Below, in pieces: positions 1 through 5,704 of a stretch of DNA of 9,792 nt. Numbering within the stretch: the first letter of the stretch is position 1; every line of letters begins with the position of its first letter. The notes below the pieces were generated by a model. It was not told the origin of the DNA, made no database searches, and saw only the letters and a list, made by a program, of their open reading frames with translations. The DNA is from Acetobacteraceae bacterium (GTDB lineage: Bacteria; Pseudomonadota; Alphaproteobacteria; Acetobacterales; Acetobacteraceae): NCBI GenBank assembly GCA_027311485.1, contig DAICYU010000101.1, positions 1-9,792 of the forward strand, given 5' to 3'. The position numbers were made by a program, and so were the translations under genes.

Positions 1-36
1 GCTTGCGAGATACGCGACGCTCGGCAAGATGCCCAC

Positions 37-1281
37 ATGTCACACACGAATCAACGTATCGACGGAAAACGTCTCTGGGACACCCTGATGGGGTTCGCGG
101 AGATCGGTGCCACCCCCAAGGGCGGCGTGCGCCGCCTGACCCTGAGCGATGTGGACAAGCGCGCCCGCGACCGCTTTCGCACCGAATGCGAGGCGCTGGG
201 CCTGACGGTCCGCGTGGATGCGATCGGCAACATGTTCGCCCGCCGGCCCGGGCGCGATCCGAACCGTGCCCCGGTGCTGATGGGCAGCCATCTGGACAGC
301 CAGCCGTCGGGCGGCAAATTCGATGGCGCACTGGGCGTGCTGGCCGGCCTGGAAGTGATGCGCAGCCTGCACGACCTGGGCATCACCACCGAAGCGCCGG
401 TGGAGCTGATCAACTGGACCGATGAGGAAGGCAGCCGCTTCGGCCACAGCCTGATGGGCAGCGGCGTGTGGGCCGGCATCTTCACGCAGGACTACGCCTA
501 CGGGCTGGCCGACACGGAAGGCGTGACAGTTGGTTCAGCACTCGACCAGATCGGCTATCGCGGCGCCGAACCCGCCAAGCCGTTCAAGGCGGATGCGTAT
601 TTTGAGCTGCATATCGAACAGGGTCCGATCCTGGAGCGCGAGGAAAAGCAGATCGGCATCGTCACCGGCGCGCAGGCGCAGGTCTGGTACGACACGGTAA
701 CGATCGGCCAGGACAGCCATGCCGGCACCACCCCACCCTCCACACGGAAGGACGCGCTGGTCTGCGCCGCGCGGATCATCGATCTGGTGGACCGCATGAT
801 GCGCGCCCGCGGTGAGGACGGGCGCGGCACCGTGGGACAATTGCTGGTCTCACCGAACAGCCGCAACGTGATCCCGGGCGAGGTACGGTTCTCGGCCGAG
901 TTCCGACATCCCTTGGAAACCGAGATCGACCGACTGGATGCCGAATTCCAGCCGGCCGCGCAGGCGATTGCCGCGGCCTGCGGCGTGAAGCTGGAATTGA
1001 CCACCCTGTTCCGCATCCCAGCGCAGCCGTTCGACCCGTCCTGCGTCGATCTGGTGCGGCAGGGTGCGGCGAAGCTGGGCTACAGCGCGCGGGAGATTGT
1101 TTCCGGCGCCGGGCATGACGCGGTGTACGTGGCGCGCCACGTGCCGACGGCAATGATCTTCACCCCGTGCAAGGACGGGCTGTCCCATAATGAGGCGGAG
1201 AGCATCAAGCCCGAGGAAGCCGAGGCCGGTTGCCAGGTGCTGTTCGAGGCAGTCGTCGCGCGGGCGAACCGGGCCGTTTAG
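37..1281 (+). CDS. M20-family Zn-dependent amidohydrolase (allantoate amidohydrolase / N-carbamoyl-L-amino-acid hydrolase type)
   Basis: A 414-residue cytosolic metallo-hydrolase of the hydantoinase/carbamoylase amidase family. Members hydrolyse the ureido group of allantoate, ureidopropionate or N-carbamoyl amino acids, releasing ammonia and CO2. The full set of family signatures is visible: GSHLDS with H85 and D87; GGKFDG with D96; NWTDEEGSRF with the E130-E131 pair; HIEQGP with H192; the dimerisation-domain motif SHAGTTP (227-233); NSRNVIPG with N277; EFRHP with R290; SGAGHD (356-361); and LSHNE with H384. H85, D96, E131, H192 and H384 match the usual bimetal ligands, and N277/R290 the usual substrate-carboxylate contacts. 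Length is normal for the family. The ATG at 37 fits the typical N-terminus, but no good Shine-Dalgarno is seen and the frame stays open to base 1, so a start upstream of the window cannot be excluded. The exact substrate cannot be read from sequence. It converges on the molybdenum-hydroxylase genes rather than sharing their operon. Confidence 0.93.
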   Translation: MSHTNQRIDGKRLWDTLMGFAEIGATPKGGVRRLTLSDVDKRARDRFRTECEALGLTVRVDAIGNMFARRPGRDPNRAPVLMGSHLDSQPSGGKFDGALGVLAGLEVMRSLHDLGITTEAPVELINWTDEEGSRFGHSLMGSGVWAGIFTQDYAYGLADTEGVTVGSALDQIGYRGAEPAKPFKADAYFELHIEQGPILEREEKQIGIVTGAQAQVWYDTVTIGQDSHAGTTPPSTRKDALVCAARIIDLVDRMMRARGEDGRGTVGQLLVSPNSRNVIPGEVRFSAEFRHPLETEIDRLDAEFQPAAQAIAAACGVKLELTTLFRIPAQPFDPSCVDLVRQGAAKLGYSAREIVSGAGHDAVYVARHVPTAMIFTPCKDGLSHNEAESIKPEEAEAGCQVLFEAVVARANRAV

Positions 1282-1333
1282 GCCCTCCAAGCTGCAGGTT
1301 GAACCGGCGACAGTGCCCGCACCGTCGCCGGAC

Positions 1334-1418
1334 CAGTCAAGGTTGATGGTCAGTCAGGGTTGATGGCCAGTCAGGGTCGATGTTCGGCCAGGGTTGATGG
1401 CCAGCCGAGTCCGATGGC
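1334..1418. repeat. Five-copy 17-bp tandem repeat in a convergent intergenic region
   Basis: Five consecutive 17-bp units start at 1334, 1351, 1368, 1385 and 1402. The consensus is CAGTCAGGGTTGATGGC. Units 1 and 2 differ at two positions; units 3 to 5 carry more changes, and unit 5 is the most diverged. A further degenerate unit may begin at 1419 (CATCGGAGTTAG). The period is not a multiple of three and no gene covers it, so it is a noncoding minisatellite-like array. It lies between the amidohydrolase stop codon and the terminator-like hairpin at 1464. The function is unknown; slippage expansion is the simplest origin. Confidence 0.85.
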
Positions 1419-1463
1419 CATCGGAGTTAGAAGCGCGGCCCTATCGCCTGGTTTGACGGCGAG

Positions 1464-1487
1464 CCTCCGGGAATGCCCCGGAGGTTT
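1464..1487 (+). terminator. Terminator-like hairpin between convergent genes
   Basis: A perfect 8-bp GC-rich stem, CCTCCGGG (1464-1471) with CCCGGAGG (1477-1484), closes a 5-nt loop and is followed by TTT. It lies 180 bp after the amidohydrolase stop and about 20 bp past the end of the leftward MoaD/ThiS-like gene. It is placed to stop rightward transcripts and, less well because no U-run exists on that side, leftward ones. The short T-run makes intrinsic termination plausible rather than certain. Confidence 0.55.
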
Positions 1488-1508
1488 CAGCCTCAGGCGC
1501 GTGGTCGG

Positions 1509-1757
1509 TTAGCCGCCTTCGATTTTCGGAATAAAGAAAACCTCGGCCCCGGGTGGCACCGCCTGGAAGTAGCCCGTCTCATGCAGTTCACCGTTGATGG
1601 CGACGGTAGTTTCTTCCTCCAAATGTTCCCCCAGCCCGGGGAACATTTCGTCCATCGCCTTCAACACACCGCGCAGGTTCTTCGCCTCCACCTCGAATTC
1701 CCGCACGCCTTGCGTGTAGCGGCGTGCGAAACCCGAGGTGAAGACGATCCGTGCCAC
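1509..1757 (-). CDS. MoaD/ThiS-family ubiquitin-like sulfur carrier protein
   Basis: An 82-residue beta-grasp protein that ends in the sequence FFIPKIEGG. The C-terminal Gly81-Gly82 is the hallmark of MoaD, ThiS and related carriers, whose terminal glycine is adenylated and converted to a thiocarboxylate that donates sulfur. Other family features are the early strand ARIVFTSGFAR, the helix LRGVLKAMDEMFPGLGEHL (28-46), the VAINGE strand (52-57) and the VPPGAEVFFIP loop and strand before the tail. The start is GTG at 1757, with AGGG upstream inside the end of the preceding gene. It sits only 6 bp after the stop of the molybdenum-hydroxylase subunit, so the two are co-transcribed. No MoaE, MoeB/ThiF activating enzyme or thiazole synthase is seen nearby. 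It may supply sulfur for the molybdopterin dithiolene or another thio-cofactor used by its partner. That role is inferred from context, and the sequence does not decide between MoaD and ThiS. Confidence 0.85.
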   Translation of the reverse strand: MARIVFTSGFARRYTQGVREFEVEAKNLRGVLKAMDEMFPGLGEHLEEETTVAINGELHETGYFQAVPPGAEVFFIPKIEGG

Positions 1758-1763
1758 GGCTGG

Positions 1764-4046
1764 TCAGCCCTGCGACAGTGCCGCCAGAACTTTCGGCGGC
1801 GACATCGGCAGCTCCGTCATCCGAAGGCCGGTGGCCGCCGCGATTGCATTGGCGATCGCCGCCATTGGCGGGCAGATGTTCACCTCGCCCACCCCCTTGG
1901 CGCCATACGGATGCGCAGGGTTGGGCACCTCCACCAGGATCGGCTCGATCATCGGCAGGTCGGATGCGACCGGGCAGCGGTAGTCCAGGAAGCCGGGGTT
2001 ATCGAGCTGGCCCTTGGAGTTGTAGATGTATTCCTCATTCAGCGCCCAGCCGATGCCCTGCACCACGCCGCCCTGGATCTGCCCCTCGACATAGCTGGGA
2101 TGGATGGCTCTGCCGACATCCTGCGCGGCCACGAAGCGCAGGATCGTCACTTTCCCGGTTTCGGGATCGACCTCGACGTCGCAGAACTGGGTGGAGAACC
2201 CCGGCGCCTGCCCGCCCGCGTTGACGCCCGCGGATGTGGTGATCGGCCCGCCCGTCGCCGCCGCCTTGGCCGCGAGTTCCTTCAGCGACAGCGGCTTGAA
2301 GTCACCGACATTCGACGAAGCCGGCTTGGCGAACCCATCCTCCCACACCACGGCGTCGGCCTCGACGCCCCAGATCAGCGCCGCCCGGGCGCAGAGTTCC
2401 TTGATCGCGCTCTTGGTCGCATTCACCACTGCCATGCCGGTGGCAAACGTCACGCGCGAACCGCCGGTCACATGGGTATAGCCGACCGACGCCGTGTCCG
2501 CGACGATCGCCCGCACCTGGTTGTAGTCGATGCCCAGCGTCTCGGCTGCCATGATCGCCATCGATGCGCGCGAACCGCCGATGTCCGGGCTGCCGGTGGC
2601 GATCAGCACCGTGCCGTCGGCGTTCAGTTGCAGCGTCGCGCTGGATTCACCGCCGCCATTGAACCAATAGCCCGAGGCGACGCCCCTGCCCTGGTTCGGA
2701 CCCAGCTTCACCTTGTAGCCGGGATGGTTCATCAGCGCCTGCACCGTCTCGGCGTAACCGGCATGGGCATGCTTCGGCCCGGCGATCGTCGGCGTGCCGA
2801 TATGGCAGGCGTTCTTCAACCGCAGTTCCAGCGGGTCCATGCCGATTTCATGCGCGCACATGTCCAGCACGCTTTCCACCGCGAAGGCGGAAATCGGCGA
2901 GCCGGGCGCGCGATATGCCGCCGCCTTGGGCCGATTCGACACGACATCGTAGCCGACGGCACGCTGGTTCGGGATCTCGTACGGCGCATAGGCGCACAGG
3001 CAGCCGTTCATCACCGGCGATCCCGGGAAGGCCCCCGCCTGGAACTTGAACACGCCATCCGCGGCGACGATCGTGCCGTCCTTCTTGACGCCGATCTTGA
3101 CCCACATTGACGCGCCCGAGGTCGGGCCGGAGGCGCGGAACACGTCCTCCCGCGACATCTGCAGACGCACCGGCAGCCCGGACTTCTTCGACAGCGTCGC
3201 CGCGACCGGCTCCAGGTACGTCACCGTCTTGCCGCCGAAACCGCCGCCGATCTCGGCCGGGGTCACGCGCAGATCGCCGAGCCTGGCGCCGATGATCTGG
3301 GCGGTGAGGGCGCGCATGGCGAAGTGGCCCTGGCTGGAGGACCAAACCTCACACTGGCCGTCCGCCTCATATTTGGCCACGCACGCGTGCGGCTCGATAT
3401 AGGCCTGGTGGACGGCGGCGGTCTTGAACGTCTTTTCTATGATCACGTCGGCCTGCTGGAAGCCGGCGTCCACATCACCGATCGCAAATTCCAACCGCTT
3501 CGAGATATTCGACGGCTTGCTCGGCGCCGGTTCGACCCCGCGCGTGATCATGTCCTCGAACAGCAAGGGGGCTTCCTCGGCCATCGCTTCATCAACGTCG
3601 ATGACGTGCGGCAGCACTTCGTAGTCCACCTTGATCAGGCGGGCGGCTTCCTCGGCGATGCTGGCGCTTGTCGCCGCCACGGCGGCAACGGCATGGCCTT
3701 CATACAGCACCTTCTCCCGCGCCATGATGTTGCGGGTCACGTGCCAGAAATTCACCGCCACGCGTTCCGGCCCGATATAGTCGAATTTCTGCTCGGGGAA
3801 GTCACGGGACGTGACCACTGCCTTCACGCCTGGCAGCGCCTCGGCCGCCGAGGTGTCGATTGACCGAATCCGCGCGTGCGCGTGCGGGGAGCGGAGGACC
3901 TTACCGAACAGCATCCCCGGCAGCTTCAGGTCGGCGCCGTACAGCGCCCGGCCGGTGACCTTGGGCACGCCATCGGGACGGATTGGCCGCGTGCCCACCC
4001 ACTTGAAGCGTTTCACTGAGTCGGTAACGATCGCTGTATCGTTCAC
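1764..4046 (-). CDS. Xanthine dehydrogenase/CoxL-family molybdopterin-binding catalytic subunit
   Basis: A 760-residue molybdenum-hydroxylase large subunit, which would hydroxylate a heterocycle, aldehyde or similar substrate with water as oxygen source. The N-terminal a/b hammerhead domain covers about residues 25-145 (VTGRALYGAD, LRSPHAHARI, YEGHAVAAVAA). The Mo-cofactor domains follow: GGGFGGK (267-273), AYRAPGSP (377-384), GSPDIGGSRASM (485-496), GQIQGGVVQGIG (655-666) and GAKGVGE (715-721). E721 corresponds to the catalytic glutamate of xanthine dehydrogenase. The loop AYRAPGSP lacks the AYRCSFR signature of true CO dehydrogenase, so CO oxidation is unlikely. No 2Fe-2S or FAD domain is present, and no gene for such subunits lies in the window, although this family normally needs both for electron transfer. 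The start is GTG at 4046, backed by GAGGGG five bases upstream. It forms a two-gene unit with the downstream MoaD/ThiS-like gene. The substrate is unknown; 'xanthine dehydrogenase' is a family name only. Confidence 0.92.
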   Translation of the reverse strand: MNDTAIVTDSVKRFKWVGTRPIRPDGVPKVTGRALYGADLKLPGMLFGKVLRSPHAHARIRSIDTSAAEALPGVKAVVTSRDFPEQKFDYIGPERVAVNFWHVTRNIMAREKVLYEGHAVAAVAATSASIAEEAARLIKVDYEVLPHVIDVDEAMAEEAPLLFEDMITRGVEPAPSKPSNISKRLEFAIGDVDAGFQQADVIIEKTFKTAAVHQAYIEPHACVAKYEADGQCEVWSSSQGHFAMRALTAQIIGARLGDLRVTPAEIGGGFGGKTVTYLEPVAATLSKKSGLPVRLQMSREDVFRASGPTSGASMWVKIGVKKDGTIVAADGVFKFQAGAFPGSPVMNGCLCAYAPYEIPNQRAVGYDVVSNRPKAAAYRAPGSPISAFAVESVLDMCAHEIGMDPLELRLKNACHIGTPTIAGPKHAHAGYAETVQALMNHPGYKVKLGPNQGRGVASGYWFNGGGESSATLQLNADGTVLIATGSPDIGGSRASMAIMAAETLGIDYNQVRAIVADTASVGYTHVTGGSRVTFATGMAVVNATKSAIKELCARAALIWGVEADAVVWEDGFAKPASSNVGDFKPLSLKELAAKAAATGGPITTSAGVNAGGQAPGFSTQFCDVEVDPETGKVTILRFVAAQDVGRAIHPSYVEGQIQGGVVQGIGWALNEEYIYNSKGQLDNPGFLDYRCPVASDLPMIEPILVEVPNPAHPYGAKGVGEVNICPPMAAIANAIAAATGLRMTELPMSPPKVLAALSQG

Positions 4047-4051
4047 GGCAT

Positions 4052-4057
4052 CCCCTC
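4052..4057 (-). promoter_or_regulatory. Shine-Dalgarno supporting the GTG start of the Mo-hydroxylase subunit
   Basis: On the minus strand GAGGGG is followed by five bases and GTG (4046-4044). An ATG between them is in another frame and reaches a stop after two codons (ATG CCG TGA), so GTG is the better start. Confidence 0.6.
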
Positions 4058-4125
4058 GCTTTCGATCTCGGACGGACGGTTGTTAGGGCGAAGTTGCCCA
4101 GGGGAGCACGGAAAGGCAAGAGGGC

Positions 4126-4179
4126 GGCCTGCTGTGCACAGGGTCTGCAGGCCTTGGCCAGCGCCGGTTCAGCCGCTGG
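4126..4179 (-). other. Two inverted repeats between the DinB-like and Mo-hydroxylase genes
   Basis: Two stems lie between the end of the DinB-like gene and the molybdenum-hydroxylase gene. One is CCAGCG (4158-4163) with CGCTGG (4174-4179), which overlaps the DinB stop codon. The other is GGCCTGC (4126-4132) with GCAGGCC (4147-4153), whose 14-nt loop contains the palindrome TGTGCACA. Neither has a U-run, so termination is uncertain. They could be an attenuating structure or an operator in the 122-bp gap. Whether the molybdenum-hydroxylase gene has its own promoter here or is read from the DinB gene is not settled by the sequence; no convincing -35/-10 pair was found. Confidence 0.3.
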
Positions 4180-4669
4180 CGCGTTGCAGAACCAACAGGT
4201 CCAGTGACGCAGGTTCATGGATGCCCAGGATCGTCAGCCCGGCATTCACCTGCCCCCGGTGGTGCGCCTGATGGTTGAACAGATGCGTCAGCGCCGATGC
4301 CAGGCTTTGGCGGAATGTTTTGCCGGTGGAGTTTTTATAGTCCAGCATCCGCTCGTAATCGGCGGTCGCCAGACCGGTGACGAAAGCAAGAATACGCTCA
4401 TCCAACCGCTCCCGCGCCGCGCGGAGTTCGTCGAAATCCTCATGCAGGATCTGGTTCAGCCGTTCGGGTTGCGGTCCATCCCCGGTGAATCGCCGCATCC
4501 ATATGTAGTCTGTCACCAGCAGGTGGTTCAGCGTCCCGTGCACGCTGCCGAAGAACAACCCGAGCGGTCGTTTCCGGGCGGCGTCGGGCAAGGATGCGGC
4601 GTCGGTGTAGATGCGGCGGTTGGCCCAGCGGTTATACGCGGCAAGCTGGTCGAGATGCGGTTTCAGCAT
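4169..4669 (-). CDS. DinB-family (DinB/YfiT-fold) putative metal-binding protein
   Basis: A 166-residue four-helix-bundle protein of the DinB superfamily. Diagnostic motifs are the N-terminal LAAYNRWANRRI (9-20), NHLLVTDYIWMRRF (48-61) with H49, and the C-terminal LFNHQAHHRGQ (130-140) with H133 and H137. The three histidines match the usual DinB metal triad. Characterised relatives include thiol-dependent transferases and damage-induced proteins, but most members, including this one, have no assigned reaction. I chose the ATG at 4669 because the family's conserved start (hydrophobic-W-A-N) begins there. The frame stays open upstream to an ATG at 4759, but those 30 extra residues (rich in R, G and H) do not resemble the fold and would run into the regulator's start region. 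It is transcribed divergently from the LysR-type gene and upstream of the molybdenum-hydroxylase pair. Regulation by that LysR protein is a reasonable guess. Confidence 0.85.
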   Translation of the reverse strand: MLKPHLDQLAAYNRWANRRIYTDAASLPDAARKRPLGLFFGSVHGTLNHLLVTDYIWMRRFTGDGPQPERLNQILHEDFDELRAARERLDERILAFVTGLATADYERMLDYKNSTGKTFRQSLASALTHLFNHQAHHRGQVNAGLTILGIHEPASLDLLVLQRASG

Positions 4670-4757
4670 CGTGTGCGTCCGTGGATGATGGCCCCTGAGT
4701 AACGCCGATCCTGGCGCGAAATCGCCGCATCCGTTAGTGAAAAGACGATCCCTTAAC

Positions 4758-4772
4758 ATGAGAATTCCTCAT
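4758..4772. promoter_or_regulatory. Candidate LysR-type operator (T-N11-A palindrome) over the regulator start codon
   Basis: The 15-bp sequence ATGAGAATTCCTCAT is an inverted repeat with arms ATGAG and CTCAT and one mismatched pair near the centre. It fits the LysR-family consensus T-N11-A exactly, with T at 4759 and A at 4771. It covers the start codon of the LysR-type gene (4771) and lies about 90 bp upstream of the divergent DinB-like gene. Binding there would suit negative autoregulation and control of the divergent gene. The match is seen directly; the binding is inferred. Confidence 0.5.
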
Positions 4773-5634
4773 GTCCGTGCCATCCCTCCGCGCGCTTCGC
4801 GCGTTTGCCGAAACCACCCGCGCCGGCAGTCTGGCTGCGGCCGCGCGCACGCTGAATGTCACGCCATCCGCGATTTCCCACCTGCTGCGCGACCTCGAGC
4901 AAGCGCTGGGACTTGATCTGACCGTGGCGGGTGGCCCGCATCCGCGGCTGACCGAAACGGGTGAGCGTTTCGGCAACCGACTGATCGCTGCCTTCGATGC
5001 CATCACCGCCGCCGTGCAGGATGTGCGGCATCAGGCCGGCGACGTTCGCGTGTCCGCGCTCTCCAGCTTTCTCACGCTTTGGCTGGTGCCCCGCCTGGGC
5101 GGCTTCCAGGTGCGCCATCCCGATATCCGCCTGCTGCTGAGCACAGGCACGCGGCCGGTCGATCTGGCGGCCGAACCATTCGACTGCGCCATACGCTGGG
5201 GCCGCGGCGACTGGCGCGGGCTGGAGGCATTGCTGCTGTTCCGCGACCAGCCGGTGGTGGTGACCAATCCCAGGCTGTTGCGCACCCCGGAACAGGCCGA
5301 GGACCTGCCCCGGCTGGCGGCACGCTCCCGCCCCGACGACTGGCCGCTGGTTGGCGGCGCGCTTGGCTGGGCGAACCATCCGGTAACGCTGACGCTGGAA
5401 ACACGCGCCCTGGCGGTGCAGGCCGCCATGGCCGGCATGGGCGCCGCGGTCGTCGACCGCAATCTTGTCGCCGGCCTATTGGCTGATGGATTGCTGGCCG
5501 AGATCGCACCGGACCCGCCGGTTACGGCTGCCGAGGGGCACTGGATCGTCGCCCTGCCCGACCGCCTGCGCCTGCGCGCGGTGCGGCAGTTCCGTGACTG
5601 GCTGGCGGCCGAGGCGGGTGCGGTCGCGACCTGA
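4771..5634 (+). CDS. LysR-type transcriptional regulator, GcvA-like subgroup
   Basis: A 287-residue DNA-binding regulator. The N-terminal winged helix-turn-helix occupies about residues 5-63: LRALRAFAETTRAGSLAAAA, then TLNVTPSAISHLLRDLEQALG, ending in the conserved RLTETGERF (59-67). The usual LF-R motif after the recognition helix is changed to LDLTVAGGPHPRL. The effector-binding domain starts near residue 90 and has GcvA-type features: LVPRLGGFQVRHPDIRL (105-121), DLAAEPFDCAIRWGRGDW (131-148) and the late AVQAAMAGMGAAVV (215-228). Length is slightly under the roughly 300 residues typical of the family. The start at 4771 has only a weak ribosome site, and its codon is part of the T-N11-A palindrome. 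It is divergent from the DinB-like gene and not in an operon with anything. The ligand is unknown. Confidence 0.92.
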   Translation: MSVPSLRALRAFAETTRAGSLAAAARTLNVTPSAISHLLRDLEQALGLDLTVAGGPHPRLTETGERFGNRLIAAFDAITAAVQDVRHQAGDVRVSALSSFLTLWLVPRLGGFQVRHPDIRLLLSTGTRPVDLAAEPFDCAIRWGRGDWRGLEALLLFRDQPVVVTNPRLLRTPEQAEDLPRLAARSRPDDWPLVGGALGWANHPVTLTLETRALAVQAAMAGMGAAVVDRNLVAGLLADGLLAEIAPDPPVTAAEGHWIVALPDRLRLRAVRQFRDWLAAEAGAVAT

Positions 5635-5643
5635 CCGGAAGGC

Positions 5644-5671
5644 GATCGCCGATGCCGCAACATCGGCGATC
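5644..5671. terminator. Perfect 11-bp hairpin between convergent genes
   Basis: GATCGCCGATG (5644-5654) and CATCGGCGATC (5661-5671) pair perfectly around a 6-nt loop, CCGCAA. The hairpin sits in the 70-bp gap between the converging LysR-type and surface-protein genes, the classic position for a bidirectional terminator. Neither side has a clear U-run (only AATTAAA about 20 bp further right), so intrinsic termination is likely but not proven. Confidence 0.55.
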
Positions 5672-5704
5672 ATGGCCGGTCGGCCCAGGATAATTAAACC
5701 CCGG

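Noticed and set aside
1334..1418. CRISPR array
   Set aside because: Repeats are directly adjacent 17-bp units with no spacers, and no cas genes are present.
1473..3110. Long rightward open frame of 545 codons antisense to the molybdenum-hydroxylase gene
   Set aside because: Its translation is rich in Arg, His and Gly with no recognisable domain, as expected for a shadow frame in high-GC DNA. The opposite strand carries a full set of family motifs.
1764..4046. Carbon monoxide dehydrogenase large subunit (CoxL)
   Set aside because: The cysteine-bearing AYRCSFR loop needed for the Mo-Cu site is replaced by AYRAPGSP.
4670..4759. Extended start of the DinB-like gene at 4759 (30 more residues)
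   Set aside because: The extra residues do not match the DinB fold, whose conserved start is at 4669, and the extension would leave almost no room for a divergent promoter.
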